Part shown: positions 1 to 11,284 of the stretch, in pieces | Position numbering within the stretch: position 1 is the stretch's first letter | Layout of the letters: the number at the start of each line of letters is the position of its first letter | Assembly: GCA_019203745.1 (NCBI GenBank) | Contig: CP078104.1 | Coordinates: forward strand, 1,834,501-1,898,500 | DNA length: 64,000 bases | Origin: Chryseobacterium sp. E1 | GTDB taxonomy: Bacteria; Bacteroidota; Bacteroidia; Flavobacteriales; Weeksellaceae | Reading direction: 5' to 3' | Translations under genes and position numbers: made by a program | The notes under the pieces: model-generated | The model's database searches: none | Told to the model about the DNA's origin: nothing | What the model saw: the letters and a program-made list of their open reading frames with translations, nothing else

Positions 1-596
1 GTAGAAGTTCTCTACATAGTTTAGGTTGTTATCTCCGTGGTTTAATGGTAAACCTTGAGTTTTTCTGTAAGTCCAAGCACAAAGGTGAGAAAACTTAGCG
101 ATCATCAGCTCAGCTGCGTGATCCATTTCTTCTTTAGAGTTTACGTTAACTGCTTTTGGGTTGAAAGCTGTCAAAGCAGAAGTTAAAGAAGATAAAACTC
201 CCATAGGGTGAGCAGAACGAGGAAAAACATCAATGATCTTTTTCATTTCGTCTGCGATGAAGTTATATTTTTGATATTGTTGTCGAAAGAAGTAAACTGA
301 TCCTGAGTAGGTAATTCTCCATGTAATAAAAGATACATTACTTCTGTGAAGTTAGATTTTTCAGCAATCTGCTCAATTGGATAACCTCTGTAGAATAATT
401 CTCCTTTATCTCCGTCTAAGTAAGTGATGTCGCTAATGGTAGCTCCTGTATTTTTGTAACCTAAATCCAGAGTGATCAAACCTGTCTGGTCTCTTAATTT
501 TGAAATATCAATCCCTCTGTCTCCGATAGTACTATCCACGATTGGATATTCATATGAATTACCGTCGTAATTCAATATTACTTTGTTGTCTGACAT
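1..596 (-). CDS. gltA: Citrate synthase, partial at window edge
   Basis: First enzyme of the TCA cycle, condensing acetyl-CoA with oxaloacetate in the cytoplasm. The N-terminus ([12 protein letters not shown]) leads into the conserved stretch with [35 protein letters not shown] and [11 protein letters not shown], which is typical of bacterial hexameric-type citrate synthase. The frame breaks at a T5 run at 268-272. Restoring one base gives [21 protein letters not shown] and continues open to the window start, so only about the first 198 residues are present. It lies downstream of eno on the same strand, 87 bases after its stop, as in other Flavobacteriia. The identity is seen directly. That the break is a sequencing error is inferred. 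Confidence 0.93.
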
Positions 597-612
597 TATT
601 TATTTATTTTTT

Positions 613-644
613 TAAATATACCACTTTCCATAAAATACGGCAAA
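613..644 (-). promoter_or_regulatory. Probable gltA promoter, Bacteroidota type
   Basis: On the minus strand TTTG (641-644) and TATATTTA (613-620) are separated by 20 bases and lie just upstream of the gltA start at 596. This fits the Bacteroidota sigma-ABfrA pattern (TTTG, then TAnnTTTG), except that the last base of the -7 element is A. It would let gltA be transcribed apart from eno. Confidence 0.5.
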
Positions 645-683
645 CTAAAAATTTCGCTTGCCGTTATTTATAAATTCGATTAA

Positions 684-1990
<1,307 letters not shown>

Positions 1991-2154
1991 TTAGACAAAT
2001 TTAATCAAAATTTAACTTTTAGGGGCATTGAAGCGGCATCTTTTTAAAATAAATCAGAGTTAAATTTTAGTTAATTTATATTATGATAAACACAGTAATT
2101 ATATTCCCAAAAAGCCTGTGGAAATCTTTAGTTTTGTCATATGCGTTTTCACAT

Positions 2155-2190
2155 AAAAACTTCTCCAATATTTCTGAATAACTGGAGAAG
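2155..2190 (-). terminator. Rho-independent terminator
   Basis: Inverted repeat CTTCTCCA (2160-2167) and TGGAGAAG (2183-2190), followed on the minus strand by TTTTTATG. It stands behind the small membrane protein gene that ends at 2252 and ahead of eno, so it separates the two transcription units. Confidence 0.7.
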
Positions 2191-2251
2191 CTGTTGTTTA
2201 AATTCATTGAAAAAATTAAAGATATGCTGGTTATTAGTTTCACCGGTTGGG

Positions 2252-2560
2252 CTATTGTCTGTTGGGTGACGGTGCCAGCAATCCGGCCAAAGTACCAATG
2301 GCTCCTGACGAGATCGCTGTACAGATGGTGATCACTTCAATTTTGATACTGCCACCTTTTATACAAAGCGCAAAAATGCCTGTAATAATCATCAGTATCA
2401 CCAGCCCCAGGATGATCACAATGGAGCGGCAGATCCAGATATCATCTCTCGGAGGGATATTAGACCGAACCCATCTGTGGCTTCTATCACTCTGGCCTAT
2501 GCTATTTCTGTTGGCAAGGGATCTTACATACTGAATCCTTCCGTTTGTTGAAGTTTTCAT
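2252..2560 (-). CDS. Small two-helix membrane protein, unknown
   Basis: A protein of 102 residues when started at MKTSTNGRIQYVR. An upstream GTG-type extension is possible but poorly supported. The first half is polar and basic (SIGQSDRSHRWVRSNIPPRDD). The second half has two hydrophobic segments, SIVIILGLVILMIITGIFAL and VITICTAISSGAIGTLAGLL, with a short loop between them, ending in APSPNRQ. I do not recognise the family. The small size and two helices suggest an inner-membrane protein of unknown role. It is flanked by a terminator on one side and the histidine kinase gene on the other, 97 bases away. Confidence 0.6.
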   Translation of the reverse strand: MKTSTNGRIQYVRSLANRNSIGQSDRSHRWVRSNIPPRDDIWICRSIVIILGLVILMIITGIFALCIKGGSIKIEVITICTAISSGAIGTLAGLLAPSPNRQ

Positions 2561-2657
2561 GGCTATCAGTTTTATAGTATAAAGTTCCGCCAAAAAAACA
2601 TACGGGTCAATTACCCAAACGGGTGATTTCAAGAAATGGTGGTAAAAAAGATAATGA

Positions 2658-3445
2658 TTATAATGTTATTTTGAAGAACAGACTTGTTCCCGGCTTTTCA
2701 GACAGTATTCTACATTCGCCGTTCAGTTCATCCATTCTTCTTTTCATATTCCGGAGACCGTTCCCTTTCCGGCATTCTTGAGGAATACCTTTTCCATTAT
2801 CTGAAATTTTCATGATAAAAACATTCGCATTCTGGGAAAACGAAAGCCTGAGCTGATCTGCCCGGCTGTGTTTATAGGCATTGTTAACGGTTTCTTTCAG
2901 GCATAGGAACATATTTCTTCTCTGCTCTGTAGAAATAGGGGTTTCTCTAATGAGATCTTCACATTCTGAGCGTAATACGATTTTTGTTTTTTTAAGGAAG
3001 TTTCCTGCATATGATATTGCATAATCAGTAAAGCTTCCCAGGGTGTCGTTTCCAGAATTCAAACTCCAAAGCATCTCCCGCATAGAGATATTCATTTCCT
3101 CTGAAGTTTTCAGCATTTCGTCAATGTCTTTCTGTAGCTCTCTATCTTCCGCTCTTTGCCTTAGAAATTCTGCCTGAAGTTTCAATGCTGAAATTCCTGC
3201 GCCAAGATCATCATGCATATCATGGGAAATGCGTTCCCGTTCATGTTCGAGCATTTTTGTTTTTCGAGTTCGTTCTGGAGGAGCTGGTTCTGGTATTCGG
3301 CTTCTTTGAGCTGTTTTTCTTTTAAATTCAGTAATTGCTTTCGGTTATACATCACAACAATGAAAATAATGAAGCCTACAAATAGCATCATTACAATGAT
3401 TGCTGTGATATACACTATTTTTAATTCTATAGGAAGATTTTTCAT
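2658..3445 (-). CDS. Sensor histidine kinase, HisKA_3 / NarL type
   Basis: Autophosphorylating kinase of a two-component system, inner membrane. One transmembrane helix near the N-terminus (IVYITAIIVMMLFVGFIIF) is followed by a coiled coil (QLLNLKEKQLKEAEYQNQLL). Then comes the HisKA_3 phosphoacceptor motif ERERISHDMHDDLGAGIS, the N box NNAYKHSRA, the G1 box DNGKGIP and the G2-like GNGLRNMKRRMDELNG. About 262 residues. The start ATG (3445) overlaps the TGA of the upstream membrane protein (ATGA). The frame breaks at an A5 run near 3256, just before MLEHERERISH. It has almost no extracytoplasmic part, so signal sensing may depend on the neighbouring membrane protein. The cognate regulator is at 4824-5455 in the same operon. 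Confidence 0.88.
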
Positions 3446-4038
3446 TGCCTGCAAAATAAGCTGCGTAAGAACAGCAAATAAGTTATGATATTTATGAATG
3501 TAAAAACTTTAGCAATTTCCATCAAAAAGTTACGATCTGTAGTATTAAAAAAATACATGGGCTCATTCTGAAAATATAGAACACAGCCCAAAAAAGCAGA
3601 GAACTGCTTAACCAGAAGAAACATTGGTTTAAAATATTTCCGTCTTCGTCTTTCCTTGAAATTTTCCTGTAAAGCCAGAATAATGAAATAAAAATAAGGA
3701 ACAGGCAATACAGATATCCTGTCATAATAGAATAGTTGGTCTCAGAAATAAAAATAAAGAGACAGCCCAACAGCAGAAAAATAAACGATGCCGCCTTAAT
3801 CACAACACTATTTCCGGTTTCTCTGTAATAAATATACCCGAAATAACCAATGCAAAACAGATCTAAGTAGTTGTATATTCTTGCTGTAATAAAATCGGCT
3901 TTAGCTGTAATTAATATCTCGGCCAAAATAGTCACCCCGAAGTAAAGAAAAAAATTGTTTCCACAGCCTTTTATAAGCTATGGAAACAATAAAGTTTATA
4001 TTGATTACAGTATAATATATGATATCAGGTATTGTCAT
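3442..4038 (-). CDS. Multi-pass membrane protein, possible sensor partner
   Basis: Reconstructed as about 198 residues, starting MTIPDIIYYTVININFIV at 4038 and ending in FLRSLFCRQ at 3442. Breaks lie in a T7 run at 3948-3954 and in an A run near 3549. Five to six hydrophobic stretches alternate with short loops (LDLFCIGYFGYIYY, ASFIFLLLGCLFIFI, YLYCLFLIFISLFWLY, FWLSSSLLFWAVFYIF, FINIITYLLFLRSLF). No family is recognised. It begins 2 bases after the preceding gene and overlaps the kinase start by four bases, so it is translated with the kinase. I infer that it could be the sensing or anchoring subunit for a kinase that has almost no sensor of its own. Confidence 0.65.
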
Positions 4039-4040
4039 TT

Positions 4041-4817
4041 TTAACAGTTTCCCGGAGGGCAAAGCCCGTTTCTGTCATATAATGCGGACTCCTTAATAGC
4101 CTCCAGTTTGTTATTTACATATCTTTCGACAACCATAATAAATGTTAATCTGTTACAATACCAATCTTCTACCACGTGCATTGAAGGATAAAAGGAAACT
4201 ACGCATATTGAAGACGGATATACTACAGACTGTTTTAAAAATTCCTGATAAACTCTATCTTTCACAATAAATCGTTTGGTATTTCCTGGATTAGGATCTC
4301 CTTCAGGAATATGGAGATCTAATATTGCCTTAAGATTTTTATTATAAAATTCTTTATGATCTAAAAACTCCTGTTCTGTTATACTTATTTTGGAATCACA
4401 ATTATTCACAATATAGTATTGGTCCTCTTTGGAATCCTGCCACATGAAAATCAATCCCTCATTCTCAATCTCTCCTAAAAAGATATAAGCTTCATTTACA
4501 TTATTGAAAATATCTTTAAGAACGGATTCTGTAATCAGTAATGGTTTTTCATAATTCTCAGGTACACTGCTATAAAACTTGTTAATCATCCCTGGGGCAT
4601 CTGCCGGGGCCATAATGCTATCATCCGTTAAGGGAGGATCAGTTTTTACAAGTTCGTTTAATTGCTGATGGTCTAAACCATGGAAGCCTTTATTAAAGTC
4701 TCCTGTTATTTTAGTAAGGATATTATCTATTTCTATCCCTGTGTCAGATTGTTCATACACTTTCATTTTACTCCAGTCAATGTGATCTGCAGTAAGTTTT
4801 AGATTTTTTGTACTCAT
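4041..4817 (-). CDS. Unknown protein within two-component operon
   Basis: An intact frame of 258 residues (MSTKNLKLTADHIDWSKMKV) with no signal peptide and no transmembrane segment, so probably cytoplasmic. Visible are GFHGLDHQQLNELV, PADAPGMINKFYSSVPENY and a Trp/Tyr-rich central part (FMWQDSKEDQYYIVNN). The last residues are NGLCPPGNC, with two closely spaced cysteines. It lies 6 bases after the response regulator and 2 bases before the membrane protein, hence in one transcript with them. I do not recognise the family. It may be the regulated product or an accessory signalling protein; nothing in the sequence decides this. Confidence 0.75.
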   Translation of the reverse strand: MSTKNLKLTADHIDWSKMKVYEQSDTGIEIDNILTKITGDFNKGFHGLDHQQLNELVKTDPPLTDDSIMAPADAPGMINKFYSSVPENYEKPLLITESVLKDIFNNVNEAYIFLGEIENEGLIFMWQDSKEDQYYIVNNCDSKISITEQEFLDHKEFYNKNLKAILDLHIPEGDPNPGNTKRFIVKDRVYQEFLKQSVVYPSSICVVSFYPSMHVVEDWYCNRLTFIMVVERYVNNKLEAIKESALYDRNGLCPPGNC

Positions 4818-4823
4818 GGTTTC

Positions 4824-5455
4824 TTAGTTTTTAAAATTGTTAAATTTGTTTATTGCTTCTACTTTATTGCTGACATGCAGCTTCCGGTAGATATTGCCTA
4901 CATGTTTTTTTACAGTATCAATGCTAATGCATTTCTGATCTGCAATTTCTTTGTACAAAAGTCCTTGTGAAAGCAGTTCCAGTATTTCCTTTTCACGTTC
5001 TGTGAGCTCATCGAAGCCTTTGATCTCGGGCAGTTTCTTTTCAAAGTGTTTCAGGACTTTTCTGGCGATCGAAAAGCTCATAGGTGCTCCGCCGTTATAG
5101 ACATCCCGGATGGAAGACAGAATTTTATCCATGCTTTCTCCTTTTACAAGATAGCCCATGGCCCCGGCTTTTAAGGAATTAAAGATTTTTTCATCATCTT
5201 CAAAGCTTGTACACATGATGAACTGGGTATCCGGCATATCCTTCCTGAGGTGTTGAATGATTTCTATTCCCAGCATATCAGGAAGCTGGATATCCATCAT
5301 CACTACATTCGGGAAATTTCCGGGAGCTTTTTCAATGCCGTGCTTCCGTCAAAGAACTGAGCCGTCACCTTCATATCATTCTGATAATTGATGATCTTCT
5401 TCAACGCATTGTTGTAGTTCTTTTCGTCTTCTACTATGGCAATGGAAATGCTCAT
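4824..5455 (-). CDS. Response regulator, NarL/LuxR family
   Basis: Two-component output protein with a receiver domain (AIVEDE acid pocket near the start, phosphoacceptor Asp in MMDIQLPD, conserved Thr/Ser region IMCTSFEDD, and Lys in GYLVKGES) and a LuxR-type helix-turn-helix (LTEREKEILELLSQGL, then SIDTVKKHVGNIYRKLHVSN). About 210 residues when started at MSISIAIVEDE. The frame breaks near 5312 where one A is missing (KKLPE-NFPNVVMMD). It is the first gene of an operon that continues through the unknown protein and the membrane protein to the kinase, an unusual order with two genes between regulator and kinase. Confidence 0.9.
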
Positions 5456-5615
5456 GTCATTTTTGTTTGAAGCAAATTTCAACAGAAAACAGGTAAGAAT
5501 CAATTACACCTTTGTGTAATCTTATAATGAGTTTATAATTATGGTTAGTTTTTGGTCTATTAAATTTAATCAATTTTTCATTGCGAAGTTCAGTTTCATT
5601 TAAATAATTTATGAA

Positions 5616-7479
5616 TTATTTAACCAGCTGATCCAGGATCGGATGATCTATGCTGCTGACCGTGTTCTGAGACCTGATCTGTTCAAAAATCTGAATGAGG
5701 TTCTTTCCTTTTTTAACCAGACTCCGGGAATATATAATGTTTGCTGGGGCCCTACCATGCTCCAGTATCTCCCGATATTTTTACCGTTGATAAAGACAAT
5801 CCCTTTACCAAATTTCCGCATATCCAGAAAAGTATCTCCGGTTTCTTCCAGTTTAAATTCTGCTTTCTGAATAACCGGAACACGATCAGCAATATTTTTT
5901 TCTGATATGTATGTTTGGGGAATTGATCAAATGGTAAAGAAAACATCTGCCAGTTTCCTGAGATGATATTTCCATTGATCCGGATAGGTTCTATGATGCC
6001 TTTGAGGTTATGGACAATCTCTGCACCGTAATTGATGCGGCCCATATTTTCCACAACAATATCCAAACGGTCTCCGGTTTTGAGGTCAATCTCAATATCG
6101 TACTTTTTATTGATCCTGTTCATCTCACCTTTCCAGACTCCATTCACATAAATATTGGCATAATCTCTTAATCCTTTGATGTTCAATAATCCTTTTTGGT
6201 CATTATCAAATTGTCTCCTATATATCACATATCCGTTTCCGATATTCAGATCTTCAAATGTAAGAGGCTGATCATTGGTAACAGGTTTTTTCTTATCTAT
6301 GAGGTCAAACAGACTGTTGATTTTTGTAAACTCAATAGCCGGAATCGTAATTACTTTTGGCGGTTTCGGAACTTCCGGCAGTGTGGTCTGATTTATTTTT
6401 TGAAATATTTCTCTTAAAGCATTGTATTTTGGAGTAGCCCAACCTGATTCACTGATAGGGGCATCATAATCATAGCTTGTGAGATCCGGCTGAATATCGA
6501 AATCTTTATTGTAATTGGCTCCGCTTGTAAAACCGAAGTTGGTTCCACCATGAATCATATAATAATATTGAAAGAAATTCCATTTTTTATGTATAGATCT
6601 GTTTGCTTCACTACTTCTTCTGTAGCAACTTTCACAAAGGGCTCTGCCCAGTGGTCCAGCCAACCCGGATAATATTCTGCTACCATATACGGGCCTTTCC
6701 TGCATTGTATTCATTGATGCTTTTCTTTAACACCTGAATATCACTTTCTCCGTTGGCAGTAGGTAAAGCTCCTTCTATAGAACCTCCTTTAAAAAGTGAG
6801 CTTCCATCTGAAGTAAATAACGGAACAGTGATACCACCTTTTAACAGCATATTCTTTATTTTGTGGCTGTATTTCCTGTGTTCTTCCAACGGTATATCTT
6901 TTCTCTGGGCGACGTAAGATCCAAATTCATTCTCTGCCTGAACCATGATCACAGGGCCACCATTACTGATCTGCAACGGAACGATCTGCCTGGCAAGCTG
7001 ATTGATGTATTTTTCACATTCATCCAGAAATGCTTTATTATCTCTTCTTATTTCCAGGTTTTTATTCTTTTGCAGCCACCACGGGTACCCTCCGAATTCC
7101 CATTCTGCACATACATAAGGCCCGGGACGAATGATAACGTACAAGCCAACCTCCTGTGCTGTTTTTATGAATCTCCGCAGGTCTTTCTCTCCTGAAAAGT
7201 TCCATTTTCCGGGTGCTTCCTCATGGTAGTTCCAAAAGACGTAAGTAGTCACGGTATTCAGTCCCATTGCTTTCATCATCTGCATTCTGTGCTTCCAGTA
7301 TTCAGACGGTACTCTTGGGTAATGCATTTCTCCGGAATAGATGGTGAATGGTTTTCCGTTCAATAAAAAGTGGCCGTTTTTAATTTCAAAATTTCCTTTT
7401 GAGAAAACAACGTATTAATGAAGAAAACAAAAAGAATACTATATAAATACCGGCTGAAATTTCTCATATTTGAAGGCAT
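5616..7479 (-). CDS. Secreted beta-galactosidase, GH35 family
   Basis: Exo-acting beta-galactosidase that removes terminal beta-galactose from glycans, probably periplasmic. The start at 7479 gives a signal peptide ([17 protein letters not shown]...NTLFSQK). The catalytic barrel shows [48 protein letters not shown], the acid/base Glu in [10 protein letters not shown], and the nucleophile Glu in [16 protein letters not shown], then [16 protein letters not shown]. The C-terminal beta domains include [12 protein letters not shown] and [16 protein letters not shown], ending at 5616. About 620 residues, usual for bacterial GH35. At least five breaks (near 7380, 6693, 6570, 5900, 5715) all look like single-base losses in short runs. 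Monocistronic as far as I can see. Confidence 0.9.
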
Positions 7480-7533
7480 GATTTTTGTAAAATTAAAGAA
7501 TAAAAATCATATTGAATATCAAATAATATAATC

Positions 7534-7967
7534 ATGAAAAAAAGTCTTCTGGTACTGGGTGCAGTACTAACCTTAACAGCCATCAGCTGCAAAAAAATGA
7601 AAGCGGAAATAAAAGCGTTATCAAAACAGACAGCTCAGAAACAGTTATTACAGATACCAATGGAAAAATAGATTCTGTAACTCAAAGTTCTTCTACAACA
7701 AACATAAATGGTCAGAAAACTGAGAAGACCGATTTTGTTTATAAAGCTACAGACGGAACTCTGGTAAAAGTAGTATTCAAAAATGATCCGAAGGAAAGCA
7801 CGGTAGCTATAACCAGCAACAAAAAAACGTTTACTCTTCCAAAATCGGAAACCAATGGGGATGAAACCGTCTACAAGAAGGATGATATGACCGCAAGAAT
7901 AAAAGGAGACAGTATTCACCTTGAGCAGGGCGATAACATCATCGAACTGAAAAGAACAAAGATTTAA
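7534..7967 (+). CDS. MliC-like lipoprotein
   Basis: Starts MKKSLLVLGAVLTLTAISC, a lipoprotein signal peptide with its Cys in AISC. An A7 run right after the Cys has lost one A. With it restored the frame runs to 7967 (about 144 residues). The C-terminal part, VYKATDGTLVKVVFKND, ITSNKKTFTLPKSETNG and YKKDDMTARIKGDSIHLEQG, follows the pattern of the MliC fold (membrane-bound inhibitor of C-type lysozyme). A Ser/Thr-rich spacer (DSVTQSSSTTNINGQ) precedes it. It converges on an amidase gene across a shared terminator. Family assignment is by eye, from the beta-strand pattern and the GD-turn near the end, and is less certain than the lipoprotein call. Confidence 0.65.
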
Positions 7968-7973
7968 AATACC

Positions 7974-7998
7974 ATGTCCCTCGATATTGAGGGACATT
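7974..7998. terminator. Bidirectional terminator
   Basis: Perfect hairpin TGTCCCTC / GAGGGACA with loop GATATT, followed by TTTTATTTTA on the plus strand and preceded by an A-rich stretch. It lies between the convergent MliC-like gene and the amidase gene, so it can end both. Confidence 0.8.
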
Positions 7999-8017
7999 TT
8001 ATTTTATGTTGATAAAC

Positions 8018-8842
8018 TCAGACTTTCTCCAGCAGATCACTATTGATCCATCCGTATACCGGCTCGCCATCTTTTCCTGCCTCCATTAAAACATACACAT
8101 AAAACCATCCCAATTTACTTTTAATAAATTCAACCGGGGTATCTTTTTTGAGTTTAACGATAAGATCTGATTCAGTTCTGGCATCTTTTCTTACATTGGC
8201 AAAATCGGCCGCTACATTGTACATATCTGCGGTATCATCTTCCCTTCCAAATAATTTTGCTCTGAGGCTTTCCATAGGAAATGCAGGTCCCGGATCGTTT
8301 TTTCTGAAAGGCGCAATATCATCATGCCCCAGAATATCTTTGATATTATATGTTTCCGTCAGGAGTTTACACACCTGAAAACAGCTTTCAATCTGTCTTT
8401 CTGTAAAGCTATGCCAATAGGAGGTTGTATTCTCATGTTTATGCATAGCCTCTACCACCACATCTTTCGGATATTCCTTTTCAAACCATGAGTAGTATCT
8501 TTCGTTGACTTTTGTAAGTTTCCCCGGATTTTCCAGTTCGATACTTATAGAAAAATCATTGAATCCTGATCGGTCTGCCCAACGGCTTCTTCCCGCATGC
8601 CAGGCTTTTTTATTGAACTCTACCATTTGAGTGATCCTGCCATCTCTATCAATAATGATATGAACGGAAGCTTTTGCTGTAGGTTCTTTAAACCAGTTGA
8701 TCGTATTTTCAACTCCATGCCCCGCAGTAAAATGAATGATAATGTATTCAGGAATAATAATTCCCTCTTTATTAGGTGTCTCTATAAAGTTAACACTCTC
8801 CCCGGAAATTGTTTTTTCTAACTTATCCTCTACAATAATCAT
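8018..8842 (-). CDS. N-acetylmuramoyl-L-alanine amidase (Amidase_2) with SH3
   Basis: Zinc amidase that cleaves the lactyl-peptide bond in peptidoglycan fragments. Intact frame of 274 residues. Zn ligands are seen in IIIHFTAGHG and DILGHDDIAPFRKNDPGPAFP, and other AmpD-fold landmarks in SVHIIIDRDGRITQMV, WHAGRSRW and SISIELENPG. After about residue 200 a bacterial SH3-like region follows (ADFANVRKDARTESDLIVKLKKDT, GWFYVYV, YGWINSDLL). No signal peptide is apparent, so it could work in cytoplasmic muropeptide recycling. An AmpD-like or a phage-lysin-like role cannot be separated from sequence alone. No other phage genes are nearby. Confidence 0.88.
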   Translation of the reverse strand: MIIVEDKLEKTISGESVNFIETPNKEGIIIPEYIIIHFTAGHGVENTINWFKEPTAKASVHIIIDRDGRITQMVEFNKKAWHAGRSRWADRSGFNDFSISIELENPGKLTKVNERYYSWFEKEYPKDVVVEAMHKHENTTSYWHSFTERQIESCFQVCKLLTETYNIKDILGHDDIAPFRKNDPGPAFPMESLRAKLFGREDDTADMYNVAADFANVRKDARTESDLIVKLKKDTPVEFIKSKLGWFYVYVLMEAGKDGEPVYGWINSDLLEKV

Positions 8843-9053
8843 GATTAGTTTTATTAAGCCTGCAAATTTATTCTAAAAAAATTAATTAAGCGTTAAAGAA
8901 ATAAATAAAACCATCCGTAATTCGAATTATTTTATTAAAATTTAATATTATATTTTGATTTACAGCCTTAAAATATTCATGATTAACTTATTCAGGATAT
9001 TATTTTTAGATACTTCGTCTTTTGAAAAGAATTATTTGAAGTTGGCGTAAAAA

Positions 9054-9078
9054 AAACCATCCGGATTCCGGATGGTTT
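9054..9078 (-). terminator. Terminator of the S10-spc-alpha operon
   Basis: Perfect palindromic stem AACCATCCGG / CCGGATGGTT centred at 9066, followed on the minus strand by a T8 tract (complement of the A run at 9049-9056). It lies about 25 bases behind the restored rplQ stop and closes the long ribosomal protein operon. Confidence 0.85.
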
Positions 9079-9100
9079 TATATTGATATCTGAATGAATA

Positions 9101-9621
9101 TTATTCTTCAGTTTTTTCTTCAGTAGTGTCAGCTTTAGCTTCTTCTACTTTCTCTTCTACTGCAGGAGCTTCAGCTACTACAGCTTCAGCTTTTTTAGGT
9201 GCAGCAGTTGATCTTCTGCTTCTTCTTGTAGCTTTTTCTCCTCAGCATTCGGGTTGTAAAGCTCGTTGAAATCTACTAATTCGATAAGAGCAGTATCAGC
9301 AGCATCACCTGGTCTGAATCCTGTCTTGATGATTCTTGTATAACCACCGTTTCTTTCAGCGATTTTAGGAGCTACAGTTCTGAATAATTCAGCAACCGCA
9401 AATTTATTTTGAAGGTAAGAGAATACTACTCTTCTGTTGTGTGTAGTATCTTCTTTTGCTTTTGTTAATAGAGGCTCAACATATACTCTTAAAGCTTTAG
9501 CTTTAGCTACAGTAGTGTTGATTCTTTTATGCTCAATTAGAGAACAAGCCATATTAGAAAGTAAAGCACTTCTGTGAGAAGCTGTTCTTCCTAAGTGATT
9601 GAATTTTTTACCGTGTCTCAT
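9101..9621 (-). CDS. rplQ: 50S ribosomal protein L17 with acidic tail
   Basis: Large-subunit protein near the exit-tunnel opening. The core ([61 protein letters not shown]) is standard. A T5 run at 9233-9237 breaks the frame. Restoring one base gives a long low-complexity tail rich in Ala, Glu and Lys ([16 protein letters not shown], then [15 protein letters not shown]) ending at 9101, for about 173 residues instead of about 120. Such charged tails are known on L17 of Bacteroidota. Last gene of the operon, 6 bases after rpoA. Confidence 0.95.
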
Positions 9622-9627
9622 TATTAA

Positions 9628-10623
9628 TTATTTATCAGCGTCTAACTTATATTTTGCAACGTCGAAACCGAAGTTAAGACCTTTTGAATGCACTAATTCT
9701 TCTAGTTCTGTCAAAGATTTTTTACCAAAATTTCTGAATTTCATCAAATCAGACTTACTGTAAGAAACCAGTTCTCCAAGAGTTTCTACTTCAGCTGCTT
9801 TCAGACAGTTAAGGGCTCTTACGGAAAGATCCATATCTGCTAATTTAGACTTAAGTAATTGTCTTGTATGAAGAGTTTCTTCGTCATATTGGATAGATGC
9901 TTTTACAGCTTCAGTTTCAAGGGTTATTCTCTCATCAGAGAATAACATGAAGTGATAAATTAATATCTTAGAAGCTTCTGTTAAAGCATTCTGAGGGCTG
10001 ATAGACCCGTCAGTTTCTATATCTAATACAAGTTTTTCGTAGTCTGTTTTTTGCTCTACACGATAATTTTCAATGCTGTACTGTACTTTCTTGATCGGCG
10101 TGAAAATAGAGTCAATAGCAATAGTACCTACAGGTGCATTGTTTGACTTATTTTGTTCAGAAGGAACATATCCTCTTCCTTTTTCAATATTGAAAGTAAT
10201 TTCGAAAGTTACATCAGTGTTCAGGTTACAAATCACTAAATCCGGGTTTAAAACCTCGAATCCGTTGATCGATTTTCCTAAATCACCAGCAGTAATAATC
10301 GTTTGACCTGAAACTTTAGCAACAACCTGCTCGTTAGCCTGGCCTTCTGCTGCAGCTTTTAATCTTACCTGCTTTAGGTTAAGAATAATTTCGGTAACGT
10401 CTTCGATTACTCCTGGAATAGTTGAAAATTCGTGCTCTACACCTTCTATTTTGATAGATGAAATAGCATATCCTTCCAGAGAAGAAAGCAACACTCTTCT
10501 CAAAGCATTACCGATTGTAAGCCCGAAACCTGGTTCTAAAGGTCTGAATTCGAATTGACCTTTAAATTCATCAGAGTTAAGTAAAATTACTTTATCGGGT
10601 TTTATGAATTGTAAAATTGCCAT
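9628..10623 (-). CDS. rpoA: RNA polymerase subunit alpha
   Basis: Intact, 331 residues. The N-terminal dimerisation domain is marked by [21 protein letters not shown] and [19 protein letters not shown]. The linker leads to the C-terminal domain with [22 protein letters not shown] and [18 protein letters not shown], the helix-hairpin-helix that touches UP elements and activators. Lies between rpsD and rplQ, its usual place. One of the few genes in this operon with no break, so it anchors the reading of its neighbours. Confidence 0.98.
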   Translation of the reverse strand: MAILQFIKPDKVILLNSDEFKGQFEFRPLEPGFGLTIGNALRRVLLSSLEGYAISSIKIEGVEHEFSTIPGVIEDVTEIILNLKQVRLKAAAEGQANEQVVAKVSGQTIITAGDLGKSINGFEVLNPDLVICNLNTDVTFEITFNIEKGRGYVPSEQNKSNNAPVGTIAIDSIFTPIKKVQYSIENYRVEQKTDYEKLVLDIETDGSISPQNALTEASKILIYHFMLFSDERITLETEAVKASIQYDEETLHTRQLLKSKLADMDLSVRALNCLKAAEVETLGELVSYSKSDLMKFRNFGKKSLTELEELVHSKGLNFGFDVAKYKLDADK

Positions 10624-10656
10624 ATTATTGGGTTGAGCAAAAATTTGATTAAAAAA

Positions 10657-11265
10657 TTATTTAGAGTAAAGTTCGACGATAAGGTTCTCCTTGATGTCTT
10701 CCGGAATCTGGATTCTTTCAGGAGCAGAAATGAAGGTACCTTCTTTCTTCTCATCGTTGAATTGTAACCACTCATAGTTTGACTTAGAAGCCAATGCATC
10801 GGTAACAACTTCAAGAGACTTAGACTTTTCTCTTACAGCGATTACATCACCAGCTTTTACCAAGTAAGAAGGGATGTTAAGAATTTCTCCGTTCACAGTG
10901 ATGTGTCTGTGAGAAACCAATTGTCTAGCACCAGATCTTGTTTTAGCAAAACCTAATCTGTATACTACGTTATCCAATCTTGATTCACAAAGTTGTAATA
11001 GAACTTCCCTGTTACCCCTTTACTTCTGTGTGCTTTTTCAAATAAGTTAGCAAACTGTCTTTCTAAGATACCGTAAGTATATTTAGCTTTTTGTTTTTCA
11101 GCCAACTGAACTGCGTATTCTGATTTTTTAGCACCTCTTCTTTTGTTAGGACCGTGTTGTCCTGGCGGTTGGTTCTTTTTCTTTTTCGAAGTTTTTATCA
11201 TCTCCGTAGATTGCAGCACCAAACTTTCTAGCAATCTTAGTTTTAGGTCCAATATATCTTGCCAT
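10657..11265 (-). CDS. rpsD: 30S ribosomal protein S4
   Basis: Primary 16S rRNA binder that starts assembly of the small-subunit body. Begins [16 protein letters not shown] at 11265. It shows [21 protein letters not shown] and the S4 RNA-binding domain ([40 protein letters not shown]). Two single-base losses break it, one in the A/G-rich stretch near 11175-11190 and one G near 11008 ([16 protein letters not shown]). About 202 residues when restored. Confidence 0.96.
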
Positions 11266-11284
11266 AATGGGTAAATTCTAAAAA

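Noticed and set aside
7635..7997. Minus-strand frame of 120 residues
   Set aside because: It is antisense to the MliC-like lipoprotein gene, which has a proper signal peptide, and its own translation has no recognisable features.
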